NCBI RefSeq assembly: GCF_958295425.1
Contig: NC_081149.1
Span: 10,607,654-10,671,653 of the forward strand
DNA length: 64,000 bases
Direction of reading: 5' to 3'
From: Solea solea
Lineage: Eukaryota; Chordata; Actinopteri; Pleuronectiformes; Soleidae
Part shown: positions 46,101-61,100 of the stretch, in pieces
Numbering within the stretch: position 1 is the stretch's first letter
How the letters are laid out: each line of letters opens with the position of its first letter
Notes under the pieces: model-generated
The model's database searches: none
The model's input: only the letters and a program-made list of their open reading frames with translations
Told to the model about the DNA's origin: nothing
Program-made: the position numbers and the translations under genes

Positions 46101-49100
46101 GGTCAGGTTACCCTTGAGTTTTTTTGGAGTTTGGACATGTTCATAGATTACACCGACAGATTTAAGGGATTTGCAATCGACTGTTTTGCTAACTCTTGAG
46201 TTTTTATTGCATGCACATGTACCTCCCACACAGCTTTACAAGAAAGTCGATGTTTACATAAAACCAGATCCAGTTTTTAATTTAGACATTACCACAATGG
46301 GCCAAAATAACAAACAAAACCCCCCAGATTAAATCATAATGTTCTGATGACTTTCCCTGTAATTTAACGAAAAACAATTATCAAATGTAATGGAGTATAT
46401 GCTTCTACTTTTTTGTGTTTTTAAAAAATAAGTTGGATCATTTCGCGTCATTACCGTGCGTTATGGTTATTTTTCAGTTTGACAATCGGAGGCTGATTTG
46501 TTTTGTTGTCCAATGGGCTTTTTTAAGGACGGCCATTTCGACCGGTTACAGTGGGAAAAGCACAGGCGTAAATTATCAAATGAAAGATGGCTGAGTTCCA
46601 TTTAGCTTCCTCGATTTCAGGGTGCATGTTGACTCACTGTCACACTCTCCTTCATTTACATGAAGTGAACAGTGCCAGCGTTAATGTGATCCACAGCACC
46701 TGTGCTTTTCCTGCTAAGACATTGTCAAGATGGCTGCTGTGAAACAGGTAATCACTACATTACTAAATCGACATTTGTATACTTGTGATTTTGAGACAGG
46801 CTTGAAGGAATAATGAATATTTGATACCAATATTAGACTCATTTCAGCAACTAAATGAATTAACAACAAAAAGAGCATGCAGTCTATGATTATAATCAAT
46901 GCTCTATGATAGGAAAGTGCTACTAACCCGAAGACTCACAAACGTCTTACCACACAGCTCATACAGTCTGGTTTCCTGCTGCACATGTATTTCCTCGATT
47001 TTTTAGGAGGAAGAAGAAGAATCCCTGCAACCAAATATCAAGTCAGATGTCATTTCTAAAACAGAGTCACTTATAGAATTTGGTGAAAATCCAAATGTCA
47101 AATGTCAAAATTCACTTCCATAGTTACTATTATTTCACATTCCAGATAAGGTTGTGATATAAATCCTTGTTGTAATTACCTCTCTCTAAGTTGTTAATCT
47201 TGCTTCTTAATGACTATATGAATGATGTATCATCATATTTCAATTTGAAAGAAAAAGAACTAAGAGCTGCATGATGTTTTTTAACTGAAAAGAAAGATAT
47301 GACACACCACTAAGAGTTCCAACTCCAAAGTGTGTTTTTTTAGAGAGTGGAATGTCATCGTTTTTGATCCAGACTTGATCCAGCCTGGGCTGCCCTACTT
47401 GCCATATGACCTGTCTGCTGTGGACAGCTGTGGGACAGAACTGAGAAACTTTAATTGGTCTGTCACCTACATCAGCAACACTTTAACTGGTCTATCTTTA
47501 TGCAAGTGTATAACCTTGCTTGCCGGCTCTCATGACAGTTGTTTGGCTGAGGGAAATGTGAACCCTGCTCCAAGAGGAGCTGGTATGTGGCCCTGCGTGA
47601 AGAGAACTCACGCACACACAATCTCTTAGTGACCAGCTGATTTGGTTATTTTCTTTTCGGATCTTCCTTTCAGCTTGAAAACTCCCCCGCTGCTTGAATG
47701 TGTCAATATACCCAGAGAAAATAAGCAATTCATACAAGCAGAATGTATTTATTTTTGTCGATCACTGAAATTTTAGCCATGCTCAAAGTTGCAGAAGAAA
47801 TACAAACCTAACCTATGCTGCCTTGAGACCAGTTGCTCGACATGTAGCCCAATTCCAGTAGCTACCTGGGTCTTAGATTTGTTTCAGGGGTTTTGTATAA
47901 AATATTACACAATCATTCATCGTTCCCACACATGAAGAGCCATAGTAACTTTTGGGATTTCTTGCATCGTAATGTGGTTCATGTGAAATCACGTCCCATC
48001 CAGACTAGGGACGGAATCGGTATCGGTCAGTATCGGTTCCATAAAGGTCAAAATCACTGGACCGGATATCAGACAGATAAAAATGTAGAATATGATACAA
48101 TCCAAAAATCTTATATATAGTCATGTTTGGGAGACAAATATTTGTTACACAGTTAAAGAATTATGTCTTTGAAATGACTCACCGCAAATATTTAGCTTCA
48201 TAGTTCATAAATGGTCTAAAATGACTGATCGGAATAATATCGGTATCAGTAGATACTCAAGTGTTTTAAAATGGTATTGGTATCAGACAAAAAAAGGGGG
48301 TATTGTCCCACCCCTAATCCAGACTGTAGCATTTGGGTGTCCCTCAATTTGTTTTTTATAAAATTCTACCTGTCCAATTTAACCCCAAATGAATTCAGTT
48401 GCATTGAGATGGTGAACATGGCTTACATATAGCAGCTTGTTTACACCGGCATAAGAATTTGTCTATGCCACACACACACACACAGCCTATCAGCACATAC
48501 TGTAGCTGCACACTCTTGCTTGAGCTGTCTTTCCTCTCTAAGGTTAAGATGTTCCCCCCTCTGTGCTGTGTTGAAACAATTGCTTTAGAATACATTAGTG
48601 TGTGGTTGCTAGCTCACTGGCATGCAGGGCTCTGACCATGTGATGCAGTGGATGTCAACCAGATTTCCTCCAGGACGTGATGAAAAGAAAACATAGTGCA
48701 TATCTCCACCCCAAAGAATTATAGACACCCCCCCTCATTTACACCGTTATGAAGAGGCTCGGGAGCATGCAATGTATCAAAATGTGCTTCTGCTTTAATG
48801 CCCTACTGTTGCCCGCACATGCAGACTTATACTCAATTGTTCTGCCCCAGTTAGGAATTAAAACGATGCAGGTAGGTAGTAGAGCAAGAATGTCATCAGG
48901 GGTGGAGAAGTGGGTTGAGTCACAGGCGGTTAAGGCAGTTTGGGCAGCTTAGCGTGGCCAATGACCTGCCATTAATCAGGTCCTTGTGCTCAGCTTGTGG
49001 GAATGGCCTGTATGTGGTAACAGCTTGGAAAAACACAGTTGTTATGGATGGAGGGCCGGTGGTGGTGTGGGGGGGTGGGGGGTTGAGGGGTTCTTTTGTG

Positions 49101-52100
49101 TACGACCCTGATGGGGAGAAAGTCTCCCTGCTGAACCCAGTTTGTTTCTAGTTGAGAGGGGGATGAAGTTGAAAGCAGTTTCTATTGTGCAGTTGCGATG
49201 GGGCCCTCTGAGTAACTATGTCAGCCATTTGGCACCGACTGTATGTTAAACTAACTGTGATTGAGGGGAAAAGAGGATGAAAGTATTCCAACGGTGCCTG
49301 CACAAGTCTTTAGAGGTGAGCAGTGGAAGAGTAATTTCACAAAAAGTTCAGACCGTTCCCTTCAAACGTCTCCAGGAGAGGCCCAATTCATCCCTTTCAA
49401 ATCAAGCAATTAAATGTAGCTGAATGTCCTTTATTAGCAAGCTGTAATTGCATTATTTTGTCGTGAGCTTCAAACCAGTTTACTGTAACGTGGATTCTTT
49501 AAATACTCAATTGTGTGCATTTTGCAAGCCAATTTAGAGCCCAAATACTTATCAGTATTTTTCAAACCTGTTATTTTGAAATTATGCAAACAATCTCTCC
49601 CCTATGGAATTAGGCTGGTGATCATCAGTTAATGTCTTCATCTCCACTAAAAAGTCTTATCCTATCACATTAAAAACTGGCCAAAAATGCCTAAAATCCA
49701 AAACAAAATAAAGATCTAGGTGCATAAGTTAGTGTAGGAAACAAAACAAATAATATAATGTTCATTAAAAGAACTGAATTTTAACATAGCAATAACAACT
49801 TTTCATATAAATGTTTTCTACCTCTTTGTATTTTGTAATGTTGGCCAGACAAAAATAAGTAATTTGAAGACACACTAGCCTTTAGGAAATTGTGACTATA
49901 TGATAAGAAAAGAATTGTTTGCTTAAGTGATAATTTAAAATGCTTCTGTAAAAGGCCATAGACACCACAATGAATCTTACATTAACAAGAAAAGTTGTAT
50001 CTTTCTCACACAGGTTTGCTGTTGTGACATACGTAGTTTTAACATGCACAATGTCCACACAGTATTGGATTGCACCATGAACCTTTGGAATTGGAGCCAC
50101 AGAAACAGATGTGTAAACTGTCTTTTGTCCAAGAATAACAACAGCTTTAGAATAGAGCAGCAAGTGATTCATCTGCCAATCACTTTAACATTATTCCATA
50201 AATGGTTTGGATCAATAAAATACAGGGAGGTAAAAAAAATCCATTTGGACTCTTGGTGTTCTCCAATAAAAACATACTGTATTTAGAGTGCAAGAATATT
50301 AAAAAAAGAATTGGGATACAGAACTTTAAGACTTCAATCAGTTTACCTGATGACCAAATGACATTTGACATTTCCACATTTCATGTGGAAATGGCTCTGG
50401 TTTGGTTCCTTACGCCTTCTTGCTCTGTCACGTCTCCTCTTCATGTCCACCTTTCGCGCCACATGACCTTGAGCCTTCCCTGCGATTCTTTTGACGCCAA
50501 GACATTTCTAACCTTGTCCAGTAGCGTTAGCCCTGTAGCGACCATCGTAGCATTTTCATCTCCTCAGTTTCTAACTTCCATGACTCGAACTTTCTTTGTC
50601 CTGACTCATCATTGGTGTAAGTTTGGCAGTGCTTTTTTTTAATGCTTGCTTGCCTGGCTAACAGCAACCAAAAGTACCACTTTTTTTGGGGTGGCGGAGG
50701 TCGATCGGTTTGCGCCACCGTTCAACCCCGTTTGGTACCTCCACGTTTTCGTCTCTCACCACGATTGGGGCGTCCCCCAGGATAGCTTTACGTCCTTCTG
50801 GACCATTGTTTTCTTACACCTCCTACTAAATTAAACATATTTGTTTGTCTCTGTATGTTGACCCTGTGCAGGATGCATCGTGGCCTCATGGATAATGGCT
50901 GTACTGGATGTTTCTTTTACGAAAATACATTTAGTTTTTCGATCATTTTACAAGACAAAGAACAGATCCTACAGTACATTATAGTACCTTGTTCTTGTCT
51001 CTATGTTACAGTGAATCTGCACAACTCAGCCTTAATAGACTGTATTGTTCATTCCCCATGTCTGTTGGGAATGAACCTTGTTCTTGTGCTTTCATCCTTT
51101 ATTTTCACCTGCAACAAGCCCTGACCCTTTCAGTGTTCACAACACATGAAGCTGCATGCCTCCATTCCATCGCTCAACATTTTTCTAAGCAACTGTGTGT
51201 GTCAAAGTCATTCTTGAATATATTTCCATCCATGGTAACATCTGGGGAGAAGTAGAACGAGCAACGCAGGCATACAGACAGTGTGTAATTGCTATAACGG
51301 CCCCAGTTCCTGCTGTCTGTTGGCCTGCTGTTGTCCCATGGGAGAGATTAACTTCCAAATTATCATTTCTAAATTACACTGCGTTGTAATTCATTTTCTA
51401 GACATTAAAACGTAGTCACTTTTCAAGACAATCCCTGTCGACGAAATCATTTTCTCTGAGGATTGTATATAAAACAAAACCCCAGGTTTTGGGTATAAGC
51501 AGAGAAGTGTTGACTACACACATGAGGTAAGATTGACGGATACAGTCATTAAGGATTGTTTTTCAGGGCAACGTTACTGTTGAATAAGAGTTAGTCATTT
51601 TTTTCAAAGAAGTAACACCCACTCCTGAGATTAGGGAGAGAAAACAGCAATAATGATATTTGGTGATGTGGTATTTAAATAAATCAGACCTGACTCACAG
51701 CACACAGAAAGATAGAAAAACAAGGAAAATTATGATGATGCTGTTCCACTATCATATTCTTACTTGGATGTTTTAGGAAATGTGTGATCTTTAGAATCCT
51801 TCACTCCTGATTTTCAAAGGAATCCTACAATGTTTATTTTATGATCCAAACTTCCAACATTGTCACAGCATTGATAGTTGGTAAACATGTGTAGTTATAG
51901 ATTTGTGTTGAACCTCGTATGACTCATGCAAAGCAAGTTTTGCTTGTCAGTATACAATAAAACAAAGTCGCACCAGGGAAACTCCTGTGACGCAGTAAAA
52001 CTGAATCACATGATTGTTTTTCTTATTACATTGTATTACATCCTGCTTGTTTTCCTCCAGGGCTCCTGGAAAATGAGGACGTACACATGATGATGCAGGG

Positions 52101-55100
52101 CTCCAGCATGGTGAAAATCCGCTCAGCGCGGTGGCAGAAGAGTCGAAACCTGCGGCTTCTGGAGGACGGACTCACCGTGTGGTGTGAGTCCACCAAGAGC
52201 TCCCGCAAAGCAAAAGCCCAGCAGACATGTAAGTGTGACATAAATGTGTTTGTTATTATGTTTCCATAATGAAAACAGAAGACACGTAAGCTTTACTGCG
52301 AAACCTGAGGCACAGACTTATCTGTCGACTCAATCATTCACTGAATGTTGTTGTTTGTTTTGCTGCCAGCAAACCCCAGGTTTAATGCTATACGTTACCA
52401 GTCATACATTTGATTGTCTTTTATATTCTTTCATATCTCACTTTTTTGTATTTCTGTCTGTTGTTTTAATTATTTGGACTTTGAATCTGGCAATACAAAG
52501 TGAACTGAACCAACTATCAGATCAGTAGAAAGGGTTTTGGTTAGCAAGATACCTATCTACAGACCAACAACAGACCAATGCAGACTGGAATGTGCAAACA
52601 TTCAGTCCAGTTATTGTTGAGCTGTTTTATCCTGGCTCTAACTCGTGCACTTCTCTCCACTCTGCCTTGTTTCCATGTGAGTGAGGAGCAGAATCATTTT
52701 TCAACAGTTTTTTTGTACCAAAACAAATTCCAATACTTAGTAGATGTAGATATAATGTGTTGGGCAACATCTCCTGTACGAAAAGGATTTAAGTTGGCAT
52801 CAGCTCAGTATAATGAGTCTATTTTCAGCAACGTGCAGAAACAGAAAGTGAAATCTGAAGTTTCATCCACCTGTTAATTCTTTTCAAGAGGGAAGGAAAA
52901 TTGGAAATGCATAGCAGAAAAAAAAGAAGTGGATGAAATAAAAGTATTTTTTAGGAAACAGAAACTTAATTTGATACACTTGAGATCAGGACCCACCCAT
53001 TATGTTTAATTATTAATTTGCAGCTATAAATCTACTTATTTCTCATCTGCTTAAAATTAGATCATATTACAGGTATAATAAAACAGAGACGTTATATATG
53101 ATGGGGTGATTGTTCATGTTAAAAAGAGTATAAATCCTGGAAATAGGTTTAAAGGAACAAATAAGCTGCTTCAATCTCAGTAGAGGCTTTTTACTGCCTC
53201 ATATTTCCTCTGTTGACACAGCAAAGGTATGTAAATAGGAGGGAGTAGTCACAGGTTATTGCCATCTACCCTTGTGCAAGGGCATTTATTAATGTTGAAT
53301 ATATGTTTTTTTTTCATATTTGGAGCCAAATATTCTGTGGTGTTGAAGATGTATTGCTATAGGGCTTAAGGTGGGGATGTGTCAGGTGACATGGATGATA
53401 TCGTTCCTTTCCAGCCTCTGTTGTTTTCTTCTTTGTTGGCTAACCTTTATAGCTCTCCTGCCTCCTCTCTGTTTGTGCTCTCTCTCCTGATGTTGAAATG
53501 CACTTTAATGCTAACCTCCAGTGGCCACAAAACAGTGGCTGGGTGGGCACGGCAGGTTTATGGGTCAGTGGGTGGTGAAGAACTCTGCATCCATGCCAGA
53601 AATAGACACACAGTAGTCGCAGTTGCAGTGTGTTACATTTTTCACAGTGATGACGACAAGTGATTTGAGGGCAGTGTGAGTACATCTACAAACACTGATA
53701 ATGCCTCAGTGGACAAGCTGCTGAGCTGATCTGTGTCTCTTTGTGTGAGTTCTGAATGGAGTCTTGGCTGAGCTCCTCTTTTCCAAGCTCCAGGCTTTTC
53801 TCCACATCCAGTGAGATCTGTGTGTGATCTCACTTTGCATCATTTAGCACTATTTTGATTTTCTTCTCTGCATGTAACACACACACACATGTCACTTTTG
53901 TCACGTCTCTGGGATGACCATAGAGGAGGAATGTGGAGTCATTTTTGAAGAGGTGGATAACAGAGGCTTTTGCGACCTCCAGCAAGAGAATGAGTCTATT
54001 GTCAGCACTTTATTGCACAACTGAGTGAAGCCTTGTCTGCTTGTTTGCTTTTGGCCTGTAAATCTTCTGATACTTTTGTCTTGTAATAGGAATATGATAT
54101 ACAGTTCAAGTAAAGAGTAAAGAGTAAATTCTAAGTACGAATCAAATGGCAACCGGTCATGACGTAACACGTAACAATCTGAACTCCCATTTTGAAACCT
54201 CTAGATTCTGCACTCACACATGATGTGCTCTTTCCTCTAAATGGGGACATCATTTACAAAAGTAACACCATCTTCTATTGAGAAAGAGCTGAAACTAGCA
54301 ATTGAGACCATTAACTCCTCGGGAAAATGTTTACTGACATTAAGGGATATTCAAACCAAGGTTGTTTTGGGTTGTTTTTGAGGAGTCTACCTGGTGGATA
54401 TTCAATATATTCTTTATATTTTTACTTTTTTAGCTTCACCTAACAAACCCGAAGAAATATTTGCCTGTATTTGTATCCAGCAAATATTTGACATTTCTGC
54501 TTGAGAAATCATTTCAGGAGTTTCCAGTTTTTATTTTACTTAATCGCCAGCCTCAGAGTTGTTTACTTATAATAAGCAAATGATAGCATGCTAACACACA
54601 AAGCTAATATACACATACCAGCAGAAATACCCAAAATAAATAGGTTACTCAACATTTCTATCATTAAATGTTTTATTTATTTATTTATTTATTTTTGGCA
54701 TTGAAATAGGAAAATAATGTCTCCTGTAGGAACAAGACACTAGAGCTGAACCAGCTCTGTGTCAACAGCTGCTGCAGTGATCATAAAATGCTTTCCACAG
54801 ATAAAATCACAAGACAGAGAGCTGTATGATTTGTTGTGCTTGTCAAGTAAAGTAGCTTTGATAAAGCCAAAGCATCCCACGGATGGAACTCTGTGATTTA
54901 TCAAATCTACACGTTAGCATTGCCACATTGTGTGCTTGCTAATATTAGCATTTACTACATCCTATTGCCTCATATAGCCACTAGAATGTCTTTGGACTCT
55001 TTAGCCTTGTTTTATTTGAAATATCATAAAAGGTGATGCTCCATATAGGACTCATTCAGTCACCACTTTGAGAGAATAATGTAAGGATGTCCAGCTTTCA

Positions 55101-58100
55101 CTCCTTTTATCAGTTTATGTGCTGTAAAGGAGATGCTGATATGACTATTGACTACCACGTTAGCCTAAATAGGCCGCTACCTCCTTGACTCTTATGCTGG
55201 TGCCCTCTTCAACAATTTTTTTTTTCTTACATTTATTTATTTTGCTCAATTAAGAAAATGTATCTGCGTGAGTGGGCAAAATATTATATTAATTTCACAA
55301 CAGAAGACTTGTTTGGCACAGGGAAAAACACATATATATCGGTATTGGCCAAAGCACTCCCTATATATCGGATATCGCAAAAAGTCCAATAATGTGCATG
55401 CCTAGCATAAATGACTAAAGGTGCTTAAGTGTGAATAATTCTGAGATTAATTGAAAGAACAATTACCTGAATACATTTTAAGGATGTTTTAGAAAAATAT
55501 AAATTAAATGCAAATAAATTCCACATAAGTACCTAAGAGTCATTATACTGCAGGTTAAGATTATCATGGAATAAGAGCTCTTGTATCTTAATGAGACCTT
55601 CCTGGCTTAATAAAGGATAAATAAATAAAATGCTGACGTCTTTGTATACGTGTAGTTAAACTGTCACATTGCTATGTCACTCTGCATGGTGGGATTAATG
55701 ATTCCCTAAAAACACTCCACACTTGACCTTTAGCTGTCGTGCTCTGTGTTGTTGTCCTGCCAGGCCTGTGTTTACTTAAACATTATTAGCCTAAACTCGT
55801 CTTCCTTTCTTTCCCTTCTGGCAGTTGCAGTGACAGAGGTGGAGTGTGTCCGTGAAGGCTGCCAGTCGGAGAACCTGAGGCGTGTGTCTGCGTCAGTGCC
55901 TGAGACCCGGTGCTTCACAGTGGTCTTCAGAGGACCCAGGAAGAGCCTGGACCTGCTGTGCACCTGCGAGGATGAAGCCCAGCGCTGGGTGCGGGGGCTC
56001 CGTACTTTAAAGGAGCGAGTGGCCAACATGACTCAGAAGGAAAAACTAGACCAATATCCTACCCAATTTCCAATAAGCTACAATAAATATAGTCCAGCTG
56101 AGGCAGCACTGCTGTGCTGACTGACTGCTGTCACATGTGCTACTTCATGTCCACAGCATAGCTAAGGTGAGAAGTAATGACTAGATAGAACAGCTCTGTC
56201 TAAATATAGTAAGACTATTACTGTTAATTACAATCCCTCATGACCAGGGGTTAATATAAGTATCAGGCAGTGTATAACATTAAGATTATCTCCTGTCCTT
56301 ATTTCTCTCTCTCTCATTTCCCCTTGACACACTTTAGTTTTGTGAACATATACACAAGTATATCATCAGGGATGTTATCATCTCAATGTTGTCTTGTTAT
56401 CTTGTTTATAAAGTTCCAGACTGTTAACTTTCAGTAGCCTAGAGGTTTATCATACTCTGTGTCTTTTTCTCTTTTGCACAATTGCAGATGAAACGAGCCT
56501 CTTGTTGCTATTTAGTCTTTTTTTTACATTTACATCACATAATATTAAATTGGCGGATGTTTCTGTCCCAAGGGACATATTGTCATTGCATACTACTTGC
56601 AAAAAACACTTACTTTCCATTTAATCTGTAAATGCACCTTTACCTTTTTCAAGCAACCCACACAGAGTCTGTTCTGTGACGCAGCAATAACAAAACACTC
56701 AATGGCAATTTGGTTATCACACATCGGCATTGACATATAGTAGATTGTGACTTTTATTCGCATTTTGATGCGTCAGCTGGAACGTTCAATGGCTGAAATC
56801 CTATTGTGGAAAGAGTGCGTTACTGTGAGCTTTGATCTGTAACATTGTTGTCTTACAATTGACAGTTTTTGATGATCAAAACTGGAGTATTCCTAGTATT
56901 TACTTAGTATTCATCCTTATCAAATCCTGGTACTGTAGTACTTCCGAATAACTATAAACAGACATTTATAAAAGCTAAAAGCACAGATATGAATGATAAA
57001 AAGAAAGATTGCTGAGTTACATTTAGCTGTTTCAGGGTCTTGGTATCGTGAATGCTGGCTCAACTGTTGTTGTCATGTCATACTGGGATACCTAAAATGA
57101 ACAGGATGTATTCCTTAACTCTCTACACTTGGATCCGAGGCTACCTGAGGCGAGCAGATCAGAACCAAGACGGCAAGATGAGCTACGACGAAGTCAAGCG
57201 GCTGCTGCAGATGATCAACATTGACCTGAGTGAGCATTACGCCCGCTGTCTATTCAAGGTCAGCGTCATGTGTTTTTTTTTTTTTTTTTTGTTTTTTGTG
57301 CCTATACAAAATCAATAGAGTCAATACTGTACAATTCATATGAGTTGAATTCTGAAGGCACAGGGATGCAGAGATGGTGATGTTTCTGCCAGTTAGGGTT
57401 GTATCACGCTGACTCTTGAGTACTGAGTCTGTGTTAGATTACCAAACCAGCAGCAGGCCAACCACCACCTCCTCCACATCCGATTCCCCTCTGTTATCTT
57501 CCCCGCAACAAATCATGAGCCAGTTATTTCTTTATTGTTGGGGATTACAGCCTGCTATGTCCCTCAGCTCTCTATTACAGCTGAGTCGTTAGTTTTCATG
57601 CTCCTTCCTGATGCAGTTTCCAATAGTTACCCTCTTCAGAGAACCATATTTCTTAATGCGAGTGTGCACAGATGGATTGAATTATTATGGAGAAGCTTCT
57701 CCCACAAGGAATTGTAAGCACTCCCAAAATAAAAAGGCACTGTGTTTGTCTTTCTCTCTGCGTGTTTGACTGTTTGTCTTTTTTAACGCCTCCCTCTTCC
57801 CTACGTCCCAGAGGTGTGACCGGTCCGGTGATGGCCGTCTGGATCATATAGAGATTGAGGAGTTCTGCAGGGAGCTCCTGCGACGGCCCGAGTTAGATGC
57901 CGTGTTCAGACACTATTCAAGTAACGGTTGCGTGCTCTCCACTGCTGAACTGCGTGACTTCCTGGGAGACCAGAGTGAGGACGCTTCGTTGAATCATGCT
58001 CAGAGTCTCATCCTCACCTATGAGCTCAATGACTGGGGTAGGTCTTGAGAGCATTCATTAAGAGATTTAAAACAATATTTTCCTAAAATAAATACTGTCA

Positions 58101-61100
58101 TTACCTCTTCTCCCACGGGCTCTTAATGGACAAAATAGTGATTTAGGCTTTCACAATGAAGGTTTTTACTTTTCATAACATCAAGGCGGCATCCGCTGCT
58201 GCCAAAAAAGTGATTTACTTAATCTTTCCAGCAGTGACAGTGGTTAAATTAAAAGAACAAAATAATAACTGCCATAGCTGAAGTAAGAAAAAACACACTT
58301 AATGTCTTAAGTGAACCAAAAAAGCTTTTAAATTTTAAGGATAAAATAATATGATTACTGAGAGAGAAAAAATGTTTTAACTTATATTAAAGGTTCAGTG
58401 TGTAAGAATGGGCCACACGGCGGTTAGTGGCGAGCATTGGCGCTTCGCATTCTCTCAGGTACTCTCTATAGTTCTGTCACTTTGTCCCACAGTCCAAAAA
58501 CATGACCATAGGTGTGAATGTGAGAGTGAATGGTTGTTTGTCACTGTGTGTTTGCAATGGACTGGTGACGTGTCAAAAGGTGCACCCCGCCTTTCACCCT
58601 GTGTCAGCTGAGACTGGCTCCAGACAATGGGATCAGGAGTGTCTTAAGAATGAGTGACATCTAGTGGTGAGACTATAGATTGCAACTAATGGTCTCCTCC
58701 ACGTACCCCTACTTTTTTCCTAGTGCATCAGGGAACTGTGGCCTTCACATACCGGACAGGATGTCGTTCCTTTTTAATTTATGCAATTTTTAAACACTTT
58801 TTACATGCTGTTTTTTTTTTTTATCTGTTCACACTGCTGTAGAAACATGGCAGCACAAGGTGGCTGCCTCAATATAGCAAGGCCCTTGCCTAGGCTTACT
58901 CCAAGTCCACGAAAAACCAAACTATTTTTATTTTAAAGCAATTATACACTTTTAGAAAGTATTCTTTTTAAACCGTCCTTAGATTTAGGTAATAAATATT
59001 CAACAAAACCTACATTTTTAGGTGCAAGACATTCAAGACATTTCACAACTTTCTGTTAGACCTTGAAGTTACGAGAGAGATTTAGCACAAACTCTTCCAT
59101 CTATTCTATATTTCATCGTCCTATATTTTATTTGAGTTGTGGCAAAACACATGGTAGATTATCTCAAGGCCCTAGAGACATAACTACAGCACAAGCTTAA
59201 TCAAATAGATGGTGCATTTTTGTTGCTTATTCTATTTGTGTAGTTTTGTTTTTTTGTGGATGTTGCTGTACAGCACTTTGGCCAATTGCATTGCTTTTAA
59301 AAATGCGGTATTAATAAAATGTGATTAACTGGATTGGAAAGAGTGAAGCTTAAGTGTAGAGAGTGTGTGCGGCTGCCTCTTGAACCCAAACAAACGGGGA
59401 CGAGAGCTGGTTGCTGAAGCATTTTGCTGGTAAACCTGCTCAAAGACAAGTCACCTGAAGCAAAACCATCTATTGCAGCTCAGAAGAACCAGTTCATGAC
59501 CCAGAATGGTTTCACCATGTACATGCTGTCATCGGAGAACGATGTGTTTAACCCTGACCATACCAGAGTCTATCAGGACATGAGCCGCCCCCTGGCCCAC
59601 TACTTCATCTCCTCCTCGCACAATACTTACCTAACCAAGGATCAAGTCACCAGCACCAGCAGCACGGAGCCGTACATCAGGTATTTTGACACCGACCGCT
59701 CCGTCACCATCAATCACCAACAGCATTCATGTCGTCTCATTCTGCCGAGAAGCCTTCTCACAATGATTGCCCAGTGGTGCAATATAAATGTGTGTATGTC
59801 CCTGTCAGGGCTTTGAATCAGGGCTGTCGCTGTGTGGAGCTGGACTGCTGGGATGGAGACAAAGGTGAACCTGTAATCTACCACGGCCACACCCTCACCT
59901 CCAAAGTGCCCTTTAAGGAGGTCATTGAAACCATCGCCCAGTATGCCTTCAAAGTAAGAGAATCTTGATTTATCTTTATCTTCATCCTCAGCTGTGACAG
60001 TGTGCATGCTGCTGCTCCTCACCTCGAATAAATTCCAGCAAATTCAGTGCAGATTCCTGACTTTTTGATTTCACCGCCTACCTCACATTTAATGGTTACA
60101 TTCTTGGTTCCTGGGCAACTCTGTGGTATTTTGATTTTGACATGCTACAGTATATATTATACGGTTTGGTCCTGCCTTGCTATTGTGTGATCTAATTGCA
60201 TTTTTATGTCTCAGCATAACAGTTTGTGTCTGTGTGTCTCCCTGCAGGCGTCCCCATACCCTCTAATTCTATCCTTAGAGAACCACTGTTCCGTGGAGCA
60301 GCAGGCTGTGATGGCTAAACACCTCCGCACCATCCTCGGCAGCAAACTGCTCACAAAGCCCCTCAGTGACAGCCCCCTGAAAGAGCTGCCTTCTCCTGAG
60401 GTACAAAGCACACACACACATACAGATGAGTCCATTTTCCAAGACCTCTGGTTATCTGGTTTTCTAATGGAGTAATTTGTCCCAACATCCTTGGCTGCAG
60501 GAGCTGAAGTGCCGTATTCTGGTAAAGGGGAAGAAGCAGATTCCTCACCTGGGCCAGTTGGACAAGACAGGCAGCAGTGCCAGCTTCTCCTCAAGCTCCG
60601 AAGACGAACTAGCGATGGGCAATAAGAACACACCCAAGAGGGATCCTGCAAGGGTCAGTTTAAGCAAAAACACATCTTTTAAAGTCCAGCGTGTGACAAT
60701 TAGTGACATCTAATGGTGAGACCGTGTACTGTATGGAGTATTGACAGAGAACTTTGGTAAACACTCTTTCACATCTCTCTCCTGTTTCCTCCGTGCATCG
60801 GGTTTATATGAGCAGAGCTTCATTAGTGCAGTAAACTTCAAGATATATTACCTGTGTTTCGGCTTTTTTCATTTGAGCTGATTTATAGATAATGAAGACC
60901 TCCACAAAACACGGCCCTTGTGTGTTATGTGCCTTAAATATAAATAAAAGGCTTATTCTAAAGAACCTATACAAACTTTTTTATGTTTTGTTGCTTATCA
61001 ACCAATTTTCTTCTATGTTTTCATTTGTCCCTCGCAGGTCTGTTCTAAACTGAGCCCCGAGCTTTCAGAGCTGGTGGTGTATTGCAGGAGTGTTCCCTTC

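Larger units (their letters stand above)
43218..52060 (+). other. plcd3 intron 1
   Basis: An 8.8-kb AT-rich intron between GTAAGG (43218) and TTTCCTCCAG (ends 52060). It contains an imperfect tandem duplication (45089-45363) and a hAT MITE with perfect target duplications (48006-48316). A GC-richer interval at about 50400-50820 is open on the plus strand but matches no family. No exon is supported. Confidence 0.7.

Noticed and set aside
50202..50642. 146-codon open frame in plcd3 intron 1
   Set aside because: No family resemblance and no convincing acceptor or donor that would join to plcd3 phases.
56054..56120. Read-through coding extension of plcd3 exon 3
   Set aside because: The frame stays open but departs from the conserved PLC sequence exactly at the AT-AC donor; it is intronic.
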